Assembly (NCBI GenBank): GCA_025094145.1
Contig: JALLLS010000008.1
Span: 310,001-374,000, forward strand
DNA: 64,000 nucleotides
Reading direction: 5' to 3'
DNA from: Spinellus fusiger
Lineage: Eukaryota > Mucoromycota > Mucoromycetes > Mucorales > Phycomycetaceae
Positions 23,741 to 35,830 of the stretch are shown here, piece by piece. Each line of letters starts with the position of its first letter. Positions within the stretch are counted from its first letter, which is position 1. The notes under the pieces are model-generated. The model ran no database searches. It saw only the letters and a list, made by a program, of their open reading frames with translations, and was not told the origin of the DNA. The position numbers and the translations under genes were made by a program.

Positions 23741-24033
23741 ATGGCAATACCCTTACGTAGATCTGGTCTGCAACTGCAGGTCATTCATTTTTACAGAGAA
23801 TGCCTCAAAGCAACTCGAGAAAAGCCAAAGGTAGAGTCTCCACCAACCCCTGCTTACTTGTGACGCTTGTTGGGTAGGAGAACAGAGCTCAATTCCAGGC
23901 CTATATTCGCCATGAGTTTCGAACAAACAAGCTGCGTGTCTCTGATTTTGCTACGATCGAGTACCTGCTAAGACGTGGAAGGCGTCAGTTGGAGACCTAC
24001 AGGGCTCCTAGCATACAAGCAGTTCATTTTTAA
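23741..24033 (+). CDS. SDH6: Succinate dehydrogenase assembly factor 1 (LYR protein)
   Basis: An 81-residue LYR-family protein, exons 23741-23830 and 23878-24033. It reads RRSGLQLQVIHFYRECLKAT with HFYR standing where the LYR motif normally is, then IRHEFRTNKLRVSDFATIEYLLRRGRRQLETY; the IEYL.RRGRRQL block is diagnostic of SDHAF1 (yeast Sdh6). The protein acts in the mitochondrial matrix and delivers Fe-S clusters to, or protects, the SdhB subunit of complex II. The intron acceptor GGGTAG at 23877 was chosen because it restores ENRAQFQAYIRHEF in frame. The motif is FYR rather than LYR, a conservative change. It lies 175 bases after the Tvp38-like stop and converges with the CHCHD5 homologue. 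Confidence 0.88.
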
Positions 24034-24187
24034 TTGTTAGTGCAGCAGATACAACAACAACAACAAAGAAAGAAAGAAATAAATCAATAAATAAACATTT
24101 ATATTTATATTTATATTTATATATCAATGTATGTATCAACCATAGATCTTTTCTCATCTTGTTTTCATTGAATGGACATCTATAGAA

Positions 24188-24587
24188 TTATTCCTTGGAA
24201 GGGGGTGTGCCTGCTGTTGAGGCCTTTGTCTTTTCTGCTTCTTGGTCTCGATACGCAATAGAAGTTGCCTCAGTACAGAAATAAAGCTCCTTCAGAGCCT
24301 GAACGCACTTCTCAGGGTCTTCTTGATGAGAGGCCAGACATGCATCATAGGCCTTGATTTGAAGAACACACTGGTTCTTGACAAACTTGAGAATCCCCAC
24401 ACTAAGTCCATGTGAGTTTTCTCTTGATAGAGTACTGTCCTTACTTTTCTTCGGAACATTTTGTAAGAGCTCTCTTTTGCTGAAGACAGCTCTTATCCCA
24501 TGTCTGAGGATAGTTTTCAATGCACCTTTGGTACATTTCTAGTTGAAGAGCACATTTCTCTTGGACTTGGAGAAGCGTAGAATCCAT
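24188..24587 (-). CDS. CHCHD5/Mix14-like twin-CX9C mitochondrial protein
   Basis: A 118-residue protein, exons 24587-24445 and 24401-24188. It has two CHCH motifs with four CX9C segments: CALQLEMYQRC and CLQQKRALTKC in exon 1, CVLQIKAYDAC and CVQALKELYFC in exon 2. This double arrangement is what human CHCHD5 and yeast Mix14 show; they are imported into the mitochondrial intermembrane space by Mia40 oxidation. The tail is charged and Lys/Thr-rich. There is no presequence, as expected for Mia40 substrates. The exact role is not known. Its 3' end is ~155 bases from that of SDHAF1. Confidence 0.88.
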
Positions 24588-26467
24588 AGCTAAAAGTATA
24601 CAATTGGAATGTTTGGCTATCGTGAAGGGAGGGAGGTCTATCAGGAAGGAATAAGAGCAGTCATGGTATTTGAATGTCCGTTGTTATAAAGCAGTAGCAG
24701 AGATTATTCATCTACTATCTGTTAAGTCATTTTCTAGTCTATGTTTTCTATGTTTTCTTCACGCTGGGATAGATTGAATTGAAGATTGAATTTACCCGTC
24801 ATAGGCTACCAAGAATGAATAAATGATCAGCAACAGCATCTTGTGGCTTGATTGTTTATTGGGTTATAGATTTGCTATTTCTACATGAGCCCTTAGAAGT
24901 GGCCCACAGAAAGCAACGTGTTATTTAAAACCCAGACACACTTTCCATTTAAATACATTGACTTGTAGAAAGTAATAAAGAAATAATAACACCAATACTA
25001 GTTTATCTGTTCCCATCTCAACCAGTGTAGACTCATTTGGAATAGACTTTAGAACTATAATAGATAGAGAAGAAATCCATTTATATATTAATAAATAATA
25101 GAGTGGGATGATAAAATTGTAATGAATCTATGCTCTTCTAAAGGTATTGCTCATAAAGCTCATTTTTGACATTTAGCACAGTCTGATTTCTCCGCCCTCT
25201 TATAGACAAGAAAAGAGGTTCACGAAACTATATTTGACTAATTTAATCTAATGTCAGAGTCAGAGAAACTTTTCCTCCTCCTGTGTGCTGGTGTGCATGG
25301 CCCTCTTTTTTTTTCTTTTTTTTCTTTTTTTCTTTTTTTCTTTTTTCTCTTCCTTCCTTACGCATGATCACTGTCCAACCCACCTGCAATTGTTCAATCA
25401 AATATAAATCCGGACTCTGGGATGATCCGCTGGGTAGGGTTTTCTCCTTACATGTAACTATTGCCTCATTGTTCATGACACATCTCCTTATAAACACCCT
25501 TCCATAGATATAGACAAAATGTACTTGGGAGAAGATGTGTCTTTCCATAGAATGAGTCTACAGCTGATGTTGAGTTTGTTTTTGTTTACAATATAAACAG
25601 TGCTAGTATGGATTGAATGGACTTTTGTGTGTGCCAATGAGAACTGAACCTGATCTCCAATTACAATGACTTGGATATCCTTACTACTGAGGTTTTTTCT
25701 TTTCTTTTCTTTCTTTCTTGATGATTTATTTTGGAACAGTACTCTATGATCCGTATGAGTGAGTGAGTGAGTGAGTGAGTGAGTGAGTGTGAGCGTATGT
25801 CAGTGTATACCAATGTATGTTAGTACCGGACTTGCTGAGAGTACTCCACACATGTATAGCTACTTTTATATTATAGCATGTGCTTTTTAGGGCACTATGC
25901 TAATGATTGACAGATAAACCGCAATCAACTCTAATAACAAAACCATCTATGCACATTGGTGAGCTATAAAAAGGTAGCACGGCATTTGAAATTCTACTTC
26001 TTTGCACGGGTCACTTTATTAAATCAATGCAATGTAACACACTGAATCTTTTGTCTGAACAGAAATAGAGTTGTACATCATTAGACAGTCATTTCCTCTG
26101 TGAAGAGATAACCCAAACACTAATAATAGATGGGTATGCCAATGAGAACAGAAACACAGATCAAAAAAGCATGACAGAAAAAAGAAAGAAAGGAGGAAGG
26201 AGGAAGGATTTTCATAAAGAGAGTATTCATAAAGAGCCCTACAAGTGTGGAGTGTCTATTCAAACAATGAATGAATGAATGGATCAACGAATCAATAAGA
26301 ATAAGGGCACAGTATCTGTCTCTTTAGTAATCAAGTTGAAATATAGCCACAGGATCTATAAGTGGGATTCTTCTACAGAACAAGTGTCTTGTTTAAGAAA
26401 TAATAGTACACAAAAGGAGAATAAGGACGCATTAAGGAGATAGAACAGTCCTTCTATCCCACTGTAT
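24588..26467. other. Gene-poor stretch with simple repeats
   Basis: No confident gene. Contains a T-rich TTTTTTTTC run (25305-25345), a (GAGT)n microsatellite (about 25760-25790), and an open frame on the minus strand (25548-25243) that is largely Lys-rich low complexity and was not called. Confidence 0.55.
25758..25792. repeat. (GTGA)n tetranucleotide microsatellite
   Basis: About eight GAGT/GTGA units in tandem. Confidence 0.9.
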
Positions 26468-27115
26468 TTATTGTAACATAAAATAGAGAGAGGCAGCCAG
26501 TACAGGAACCCATGCCTGGTGAAGAAAGAGCTTCTGTGCATCGGAAGTGGGTGTAGGAGAAGGAGCAACAGAAGGAGCAGGATTAAATCCAATAGAAACA
26601 GATGTAGTTGCAGTACTAGAGGCAGAGGTAGAGGCAGAAGCAGAAGCAGGAGCAGTACTAGAGGCAGAGGCAGTGTTGACAGGCAGAGTAGGAAGAGGCA
26701 GTAAAGTAACAATGGGAGTAGCAGCACTTGTTTGGTAGTCACCATAACAGTAATGATCAAATCCATCCACACAAAGAACATGAGAACCGTTGCAGAGACA
26801 GTTGGGAGTGCCCTGCAATTGGCTAGCACAGCTGGTAGGAATAGTAGGACAGGTGGAGCTGCCAAGGAGAGAAGATCCCCAGCAGAACTGCCCTGTAGTG
26901 CTATGGCATACAGTCACAAGATCATTGCATCTACAGGTGATTGGAGATTGGATACTGGAACAAATGCTGGGTGCAGGACAATTGGCAATAGGCAGGGTGT
27001 CAAAGGGTAGTTTATCTTGGCGTTTGAACAATGAGTGGTGTGGTGCTTCTGATGCTGAAACAATGGCGGAGAAAACAGTAAGGGTAAGGAAGGACAAAAG
27101 ATATCGACTTTGCAT
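26468..27115 (-). CDS. Secreted, Cys-rich, probably GPI-anchored surface protein
   Basis: Single-exon, 215 residues. A signal peptide (MQSRYLLSFLTLTVFSAIVSA) is followed by HHSLFKRQD, a Kex2-type KR site. The mature part has about a dozen cysteines in two similar blocks: CPAPSICSSIQSPITCRCND and CPTIPTSCASQLQGTPNCLC, each followed by a C..G.D/TG.(F/Y)C(W/Y)G segment (TTGQFCWG and GFDHYCYG), so it is an internal duplication. A Ser/Thr/Ala/Pro stalk (ASASSTAPASASASTSASS) leads to a C-terminal hydrophobic helix (WVPVLAASLYFMLQ) after a probable omega site, the classic GPI-anchor layout. A TATAA element lies about 130 bases upstream (near 27250). Family not recognised; wall or plasma-membrane adhesin-like role is inference. 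Confidence 0.82.
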   Translation of the reverse strand: MQSRYLLSFLTLTVFSAIVSASEAPHHSLFKRQDKLPFDTLPIANCPAPSICSSIQSPITCRCNDLVTVCHSTTGQFCWGSSLLGSSTCPTIPTSCASQLQGTPNCLCNGSHVLCVDGFDHYCYGDYQTSAATPIVTLLPLPTLPVNTASASSTAPASASASTSASSTATTSVSIGFNPAPSVAPSPTPTSDAQKLFLHQAWVPVLAASLYFMLQ

Positions 27116-29228
27116 TTTGGAGTGAGGAAAATAAAATAAACAAAGGGGTGAAGTAGAAAGAGAGTAAAGATTCGTCTACAGAAATTCAATTTATTTTTGA
27201 GCATCACTGTGTTCCTTGATTCAATGGCCGCAGACATGGGATGGCCTTATAAAGCAATGAGACTCGTGCTTATAACGAATAATAGGTGAGGCTCCAAGCA
27301 TGTCTTGATTCTGCCACTCAAGGTAGAAGGCGACTCACTAAGCTGAAACAAGGGTAGGGCTGTACATTCTACAGGAAGCTATCCCTCTTTAAGCTATTCT
27401 TTATCAGATATGCTCTTTTTCTTTCTTTGTTTCCTTCTTTCTTTTGGGTCTTTATGACTGTGATTGCTACTGTGTATAAAGAAAAAGACCCTTTGTGTAG
27501 TGGTATCTGGGAAAGAGAGAATAAGAACAATAGGCAGTAACAGATCATCGCGGGGATTGAACTATTAGATTTTATTTATTTATTTTTAATATTTATTAAG
27601 TCATTGTTATAAAACAGAAAGATGATTGGCTCTTAATTGTATATTATCATGACATTGGTGGAGAATGACTCTATATTTAGCGACACGTTATAAAAATAGC
27701 CAAAGAATACTTTCAAAAAAGGAAACGATAAATAGCAGTTTTTGTGGTTGGTAACAAGGTATCATATTTATACTGTTATTTTCATGCTACTTGAAAAGAT
27801 ATGAGACAGTCACACTTCTTATGTGACTGCTTTATCTTTTTCTTTCCAACAGTCTTTCTGTCCCTAGAAATTAGGCTGGTGAGTGTTTACATCTGTCGCA
27901 TATTTAAACCTAGAGATTAGGCTTTGGTTCCACTTGCCTTGCTATTGTACTTTAGAAGGACCATGTGTTATTCAAGAGATCAGACACTATTATGGAAGAC
28001 TGTAGATGTCTACATCTTAGGCCAAAGAAATGCCATGATCAGCACTTTCATTTCATTGTCTTTCATGTATACAGTGTGCTAACCTTATTCTGTAGACTCT
28101 CTCTCTCTCTTCCCTAACAAATAGCATTGAAATGAAAATAAAATAAGAAATGAAAAATAAAATAAAATTACGCATGTAAATTTCATAGGAGATTGAAAAT
28201 ATCAACATGAGAAATACAATGTCAATGGTCTCTGTAGCCCACTGAGTTAGTGTGGGCATAGATCGTCATTGATTGTATACGCTATGCAATCTCCCTACAT
28301 ACTACTTTATGTAACGTGTGTCCAAGTAGTGATCCTATAGTCTGGCACTCTTTAATAAACAAAGTTTAGTTCTCCTACACTTCTTTTTCCGTAATGCATC
28401 CTCCAATCAACCCACCCCAACACCCACATAAGGATACAATTTATTTATTTGTTGATTTATTATCTTTTAGATAGATATTCTTACGGGCACAGATAACAAA
28501 GCATCACCGTAAAAATTAACATGGTGATAGATTGTAATTCATTTCTATAATTGTGTCTGAACACAAGGTAGTCGACACGCTAACAGGCTTATCCTTTACT
28601 GACTTCCCATAGTATCCTTTCTCTTTTCTTTTAATTATTTATATTGCCAAGCACTGGTGATGTAGTTATCATGGCCATCAGATGCATACTAACGATCTCT
28701 AACGAATTGATATAGGTAGTCCACCACCCACTACACTATTAGTAAAAAGATAGAAAAAGAAGGAAGCTACTGTTTTTAGTTTGCTGTGTAGCAGAATCCC
28801 AAGGATGTAAAATAACAGAAAAGAACACATGCTGCCAAAGAGAGGAGAGAATAATTACAATGCACTCTTCATGATTGTTTTGTGTATAAGGTAATGTTGT
28901 AGAATTATCCCTTTTTAATCCTCATCTCTTCACCGAAGTCTGTAACAACGGAGATTGAATAGCAGCATGGTTTACAAACTAGAAAGTGGCTCAAATTCTT
29001 AGTCAGGCAATAGCATTATTATATGGAAACAAGGATTAAAAGATATTAAGGTTTGTAAAAGAGTGTTGTACTAGAAGTGTAGCATCAAAATGTAGTCGAC
29101 AAATCAAGTTTAAATCTTTTTCCTTCTCTCACTCTTTCCCTCATTCCCTCTCCTTCTTTCCTTTTGATTATTTGTTGATCTGTGCTCACATTTCCAAGTG
29201 AATTCTTGGGTTTATCCATAATTTATAA
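27116..29228. other. Intergenic, no gene recognised
   Basis: 2.1 kb of AT-rich sequence separating two divergently transcribed genes. It contains T/C-rich tracts but no open frame resembling a protein family. Confidence 0.5.
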
Positions 29229-30094
29229 ATGACACATCTAAGGTAATAAAGATCTTTTCCTATCTGTTTATTTTTGACATTTTGACATATTTCCTTATTT
29301 TTAATACTTTAGTGATTTCTCTTATCTGGGTAAGTTTACCTGCTACTATCTAATTGTTGAAGCATATCAATAGTAGTGGTTGTGGTAGTGGTAGTGGTAG
29401 TGGGTAGTGTAGTAGTGGTAGTAGTAATATCAGTAGTATCAACAACACTACTATTATCCTATTTATTTCTACCAAATACCTCAGCTAATAACACCCAATA
29501 GAACGCTGTACATCTAGCATATACATTACCTTTTATCTCTGCTTCAGTATCTGGAATAATGATCGCTTTCGGTGTCTTCGGTTTTCAAGAGTCATCGATG
29601 GAGAATTAAGAAGTATTATCACTCTACTAATGATGCTGATGATGGCAACACAGACAGCTTGGGGTAAATAGTCGCCTTATTCCATAGACAGTACTTGGAA
29701 TACTAACAGAGAATAGATGTACTATCTACCTGGGTGAAGTATGAAGAGGGCTTTATACAATTACCTACTGGTATGATTATATCCAAACCTTTTTATATTT
29801 GGGCACCAGAACACAGAAGACCTCTTCAGGTAACCCTTGGGCACTACCATTCGACTTCCCTTGTCCTACTTTTGCGTGTGTCACTAAGAAATATAACCCC
29901 TATAGGTGATGGACTATATCGAATGTGTGACATTCTCTTTTCAAACTGGTGTGTTCTTTCTCATGCAGTGCTTTTGGAATTACCTTTCAAATGCAGTGGC
30001 AAAGAAGAGCTTTATGACATCCTTTGAGTTTAAGTTTTATATCTTTTGGTAAGTACTTTTTTCTTTTATGAAAACATAAGACTGATTGACTGTG

Positions 30095-30147
<53 letters not shown>

Positions 30148-31550
30148 CAGGGCAATGGTCAGTATGGCGATGTTTCCAATTCTACAATGGACGTATCGCT
30201 ATAACAAACTTTACAGTGAAGTTGTGCCACAGCTGGCTTATGGCATTGAAAGTGAGAAAATCCGTAAAGAAAGAACAGTGACTAACGAGTTTACCAAGTT
30301 CTCTTCACTGCACTTCTTGGCGTGCGATCACATTTTAGGTTCAGTCGAATGATCGGATTTGCTTTTCATAGCACCAATAGCTCTGGTGTGATTATCAAAT
30401 TAAGTTACTTTAGAGATATGAACCTTCTCCTGACAGTCTCTTTGTTAAGCTATGGTGCTTCTTTTGTGATCTTGTGTGCTGACGGTCTGACAGAAAGCAG
30501 AGTGATTAACCAGAATAAATTCGCCTCGGACACTTTAATTGCCAACGCTAATTTATGCAGTATCTTTATTTGGCTATTATTTGTAAGTCAAACAGTTAAA
30601 AACTGAATTTTATTTGTAATATTTTTAACCGTGTTGTATATTTTATTATATATTGGCATTGAAAGATCTCTATTTTTCATCCTAGCCGTCAATTCAACTA
30701 CGCTATGGGATCCAAGTCTAGACGAGAATCAAACTATATCTACCCAGAAAGTTACAAACTAGACGAGACACATTTGGACAATAATAGCCAACTGTCCACT
30801 GGCGAGCGGGTGGTTTCTTTTATAGGGAACAGTGATAGACCCACCGACAGATCCTACGCGCCACAAAAGAACGTTCCCTTGCGATCAATGTCACCCAATA
30901 TAAACAACTCTCCTCACTCTCTCACAGATCAATATACTCCATCCCATCACTCTCCTGTTGTTCCGCTATCACCACCAAGATACTTCAAACCTTTTAGTGC
31001 ACCCTCTTCTCAACGTAAACTGCTGACAGATATCTCCTACTCACCCCAATTATCTTCTCCTATGGATGCCTCAGTCTATTCACAAGGATCTTCTTATCAT
31101 GCATTTACCACGGCACCTACACCACACCCACAAGATACCACAAGTATATCCACTGAAATTCCACTGAACACAATACCAAGAAATGTCTCGAAGCTCACTC
31201 AAAATCGCTCAAATAGTGATGCATCACAACACTCTCCCTTTTCAGATAAATACAGCTCCTTTGATACTGCTGAACCTCCTCATGCTTTTATAGCCAATCA
31301 CCCTACCCAGACTTTCCAACAGCACCCTCTTTACGTGGAAAATTATTCATCAGTCTACAGAAACTCTGCAGAAGAATCACATTCCCATCCCCCGTCATTT
31401 GTAGTAACTACACCTATTACACTACCCTTAGCTATTGCTGCCACAACTGATGCTACAGTATCAGTTGTACCAACGAATGGTACTGTAGAACAGAGAAGCC
31501 ATTCTGTTCGAAACTGGCTTTGGCAATCTCCTGAAAGACGTAATATTTAA
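29229..31550 (+). CDS. Seven-helix receptor-like membrane protein with long Ser/Pro-rich tail
   Basis: A 572-residue protein reconstructed from eight exons: 29229-29242, 29313-29329, 29502-29663, 29717-29829, 29906-30048, 30151-30251, 30299-30582 and 30666-31550; frame holds through all seven introns. About seven hydrophobic segments: IYITFYLCFSIW, SIITLLMMLMMATQTAW, FQTGVFFLMQCFW, KFYIFWAMVSMAMFPILQW, VVPQLAYGIEILFTALLGV, MNLLLTVSLLSYGASFVIL and NANLCSIFIWLLFISIF. After the last one comes a ~290-residue tail rich in Ser, Pro, Thr and Asn. The topology suggests a G-protein-coupled-receptor-like protein or a family of fungal membrane sensors; I do not recognise the family. The first two exons are tiny (14 and 17 bases), and intron five carries an (ATT)n run. 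Confidence 0.62.
30100..30147. repeat. (TTA)n trinucleotide microsatellite in an intron
   Basis: About sixteen ATT units directly before the acceptor of exon 6 of the receptor-like gene. Confidence 0.92.
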
Positions 31551-32486
31551 ATACTAATGCCATGTTACCTGGGAAAAAAAGAATATCCTTCTTCCCACTA
31601 TTTTTGTTGTGCATTACTGTTTCTTTGTTTCTTTCTGTCTGTGTCTTTCAATGACTTTATTCACTAAAGCGCATTTTATTTCATAGTAGATGAGTCAAAT
31701 ATTGCTATTCTATCTGCCCTACTAATATATCTTCTTCTATCTTTATTCTTTACTGAATCTGGTCACAGTACTACCACTACTACCACTACTAATAGTAATA
31801 ATAATAACTTATATTATCAATTGATTCAATAATATTCCCTTACAATAACAAGTAGATCATGAGCTATAATGTTTCATTTGGATTGAAAATAAGAATAAGA
31901 GTGAAGTTATGTAGGCCATGCAATACCTGACTTTGAGACACTGTTTAACATTTGAATATAAAACATGGTAAGCATTTCTTTATAGAAAGTCTGTTTTACT
32001 AGATAGTATATCCGTTTTTATTTATATTTTAATGTGATAGAATTGTAACTCTAACTTACTATTGGACAAATCCCAAGATTCATACTTCTAGTTCTACATT
32101 AACATGTGTAGTAAGCAGTATAAGAACTATAGAATAGTCTATTTTGTGTACTCTATTTAATTATTTTGTATAAAGTCTACTAGCAAACAGAAGTATTCTT
32201 ATTATATGCACAATGTATTTGGCTGTAATTATGTTTTGTTCTTATAAGACAGAGTTCTCATTATTTATACTACAACTTTTAGAATAATGGGTTAATAGGT
32301 AACCCTAAGAAATATATCATACATATGCAAGAAGCTTTCATTAAGAAAAGGAAAATATCTGTACAGGATACAAGGCAAAGGTGATGTGGGTATGAATGTA
32401 AGTAAAACTATTACTCTTCATTTTGATAGTAAAGGACATTCTCGAGTGAGGCCTTGCTATTTGAGTAGGAGACAAAAAAGTCACAT
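31551..32486. other. Intergenic region between convergent genes
   Basis: About 0.9 kb of AT-rich sequence; contains an (ACT/ACC)n-like run near 31768-31800. No gene seen. Confidence 0.5.
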
Positions 32487-33423
32487 TCATATAAGCTCCA
32501 CAAGACCGTCTGCAAGTAAGTCTTTGATCACTCTGTAACGCAATAGAACAATATCTCCCTTGTCAAAATCAACTGTCTCATTTCTAATAGATCCATACAG
32601 TAAGTGAGTTCATTTTTTATATAGAGAGATGCCCAATGAAACTTACACAGATAGGTCTATTCTTTGAGTATCTTGTAGAACACGGCAAAAGACAGGTGCT
32701 TCTAGATTAGGTGTTACCACTACCAAGGATTTATTAGCTCAATCTGTTCTTCTTAAGGCCTATAGCACTTACCCATACTGATCTCTCCATTTACTTCATC
32801 TTGTCTTTGCTGGGATGGTGGCATTAGCTTTATAAATGCTTCATGGTTGCTTGATTCCAACAGTTCTTGATAGCTAAACCCTACAAGTTTATATTCATTT
32901 TCTTCTTTAATTTATTCAACTACCTTCTTGCATAAATGATCTCTTGGGGTGATATGATCTCTTCATAATTGGGTGAGCGTAAAAGTTGAAGGGTAAATCT
33001 CTCAATTTTGGACAGTCGTGTTCGTAAGTAACTCTTGACAGTATATCGCACGCGCTCTACTTCTGTCTCATACACTAATTGGATAAATTTGTCTTTTGGA
33101 TCTACATTTACTGTATCCAAAACTGTATCCATCTACCAGCAGGGATAAATGAATATAGAGAGATGCCAGCCAATAGCTACCTTTTCTCTTATTTTATCCA
33201 AAAGACTTTCTACAAGTCGACGTTTGTAGGTCAATAACTCAGGTGCATTGCGCTCATTAATCCATGCCTCAGTAAGCGCCTTGACCTAATCGTCGTCGTA
33301 ATGTTCAGTCAGTTGGCTTACTGCTACAGCCTGTGCATAGAGTGAATCTTCCTGAGAAAGATGAAATGAGAGGTTATTTTGACTACTAGCGACGGTAGAG
33401 GTGTCATCGTCAATTGTGCTCAT
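32487..33423 (-). CDS. SLD5: GINS complex subunit Sld5
   Basis: A 222-residue replication factor from six exons: 33423-33322, 33285-33181, 33132-32924, 32873-32773, 32701-32647 and 32583-32487. Landmarks: the N-terminal VKALTEAWINERNAPELLTY, the helical RVRYTVKSYLRTRLSKIERF, and the C-terminal LSVNETVDFDKGDIVLLRYRVIKDLLADGLVELI, which is the Sld5 B domain ending in the usual VELI. With Psf1-3 it forms GINS, part of the CMG helicase. The first intron is only 36 bases (33321-33286) and was inferred because an in-frame TAG would otherwise split the conserved block. Acceptor of exon 4 is the second of two close AGs; the first leads to a stop. Confidence 0.92.
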
Positions 33424-33559
33424 GATGACAAGGGGATTGAAGTCTGTTGTATGTCTTTCTTTTTTATTGAAGTAATTGACTTTAGTTTTATTTACACGCA
33501 CAACCTATCTGACTGTTGTATATCTTTAGGTCTTTTTCCTATGTAGATCAAAGTGACTT

Positions 33560-33650
33560 GTCTACACACCCAAAGATTTTTGGGATATATAAGAAAATAG
33601 ATTGAGAATAAGATCACAAGATTACTGTGATTGGCTAATGTGTTTGAAAA
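33560..33650 (-). repeat. Dispersed repeat module, inverted copy
   Basis: Reverse complement resembles about 9750-9830: TTTTCAAACACATTAGCCAATCA followed by TATATATCCCAAAAATCT. Confidence 0.5.
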
Positions 33651-35459
33651 GACCTTGTAATTAAAGGCAGTGGTAGATCTTAGAGGCGTGTAGAACTCGA
33701 GAGAGATCCGCTACTAACACAAAGATCACACAAAAAAGAGGGAATTGGGAGATGTACTAAACGAAGTAGTCTTTCTGCTAATTCAGAAAGCGTGATGATG
33801 GGGACTATAGAGTGTTCACCAACAATAGCGACAGAAGACCAATAGTGTATGTAACTTACGGTGTTACAGGGACGGGAAAGGAGATTGTGATAGAAAAGAA
33901 AAAGGGTGAAAGAATAGGAAGCACTGTTCGTTTCAATATTTAGAGCGAGCTTAGCCTCTACAATATGATTCAGAAGATAACAAGAAAATTCGATGTTTAT
34001 TAAAGAAGTCTATCCTACGATATATATATATAGTTTTATCATAATAATGCGAGTCCTCTGTGTCTAGTTATTTCGATTTAACTATCCAACGTCTCATTAC
34101 ATTCCAAGCCAACAGATAGTCCTTCCTGCCTATCTCTACAACCTGTTTGATGTTTAAATAAAGTCTCAAACTCAATATGCCTATTTTAGCAATGACTATT
34201 GACGGGGATTGTCTACACCTCTATTTCTGGCAAGTGATTGTCTGACAAAGAAAATAATATTTTGGATATCCATAAATCTTTGATTCTGTAGAATAGGCAG
34301 TGATGTAATCCCTATTCGTATGGATGGTCGTAGAAGAAGTGGAAATAGGAGAAGTTGATAAATCTGTTTAGGATAATGGAGTGTTCCAGAAGAGAAGTAT
34401 ATATAATAGCGAGTTGCACATTTTAATAATAAAAACAGAAGAGAAAGTCAACATATATCTTTGATTCCGCAAGAAGGGTAGATTATACTCTGAGGTGAGG
34501 AATAGTTTTTGGTTCTTGCTCTATTCTTGTTTTTTTCCTTTTGTTTGTCTTTTTCATTGGACCGTTGTTAGGAAGGTTACTGTTATCTATCCTCTCGTTT
34601 CCCCACAGACTTACCCTCAGAGTATCTCTTTCAGACCGTCACCATCATAGTTCCTCGCAGCTTTAGAGAACTAAGTTCCCCATCTCCCGTCTACAGGCCC
34701 CCTCCAGTTTATACACCCGCAAGAGCAGTCAGCCTTTCCCCCAAGGGATTTCATGTCTCCATCTCGATCTCTCGTGCCCAAAACTACAATTCTAAAACAT
34801 AGTTCCATGAATGGTTAATTATCGGACGTAAAAGAAAGAAGATATCACCGCCTAAAAGCCAGAAAATCTTTGGGTGTGTATTTCACATTGTTCTCTCTGC
34901 TAGCGTCGGGTCTCAAAAACTTAATAAAAAGCATATGCCGAACATAATCATGGGCTCATTGATTTAAGAGAGAAGGCTGCACAGTAATAAACCATAAACA
35001 GGAAATGAATTCTTTTCTTTCTATTAGAAAAAGGAAAGAGAATAAATAAACACACTGGAAGAATATTTATTCTTTCAAATCAATTTTTTATTGTTTTTTC
35101 AAATAAGCATAAAGAGTCTCATTTTATGGAGCAGTACTTGAAAGGTACAGTGTGTTTCTTTTTTTTTTAGGTTAAAAGATGTAAACAAATAGTTAATGCC
35201 CAAACATAGACTATTTAGGTATAAAAATGTTTATACTCTATGATGGTTGGCCAATAAGGATAATTACTATAGCTAGTCTTGAGGAATAAATTGAGTTCCT
35301 TAAAACATTTCCTCTTTTTTGATTATCTTAACTTCCGTAATGATATTTAGTGATTCAGTCTATACCCATAGCTGTTTTTATACTATTTTATATTTTTCTC
35401 CATCTTTATTCACCCACTTCTGTAAAATAACTCCAACAATAGAATTTAAAAGTAACAGC

Positions 35460-35830
35460 CTCAAGATCCGGTCTAGAATCATCCACAAGTTTATAGTCAA
35501 CAAACAGCCCTACGCTAAGGTTGAACGCTTGCTCAATATGGATGCCACCACTATAAAAAAATAGTGAATCATTACAAAGAATAGTGCAATATGGAAAATA
35601 AGCCCATCCTTGGACGACCAGGAATTATTGGGGAGATAGAAGAACCAGTTATTATGAAAGAACTAGTTCGCAAGCCTAAACAAAAATAATAAACAAAAAT
35701 AATTATGTAGAAAAGTTGCAACTACAGCCTCTCAAGACCGTGACCAACTTCTTGAACAAAAAGATTCCTAAACACTCCAAGGTTGAAAACCCCCCTTTAG
35801 AGTCTACAAGAAACTAAAAAAAAAATTAAT
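35460..35830 (+). pseudogene. Tc1/mariner-like transposase N-terminal relic
   Basis: One frame reads RSRIIHKFIVNKQPYAKVER then LLNMDATTIKK and stops; a second frame then gives MENKPILGRPGIIGEIEEPV. The order of a helix-turn-helix (basic, with KVERLLNM.ATTI) followed by GRPG is that of the paired-type DNA-binding region of Tc1/mariner transposases, where the GRP motif links two HTH units. Stops and a frame change show it is dead. A further open piece (TVTNFLNKKIPKHSKVE) follows near 35740-35800. No catalytic DDE part was found downstream. Confidence 0.5.

Noticed and set aside
25243..25548. Minus-strand open frame of 101 codons
   Set aside because: Half of it is a Lys/Arg run produced by a poly-pyrimidine tract; no family resemblance, though the N-terminal part (SPDLYLIEQLQVGW) reads protein-like.
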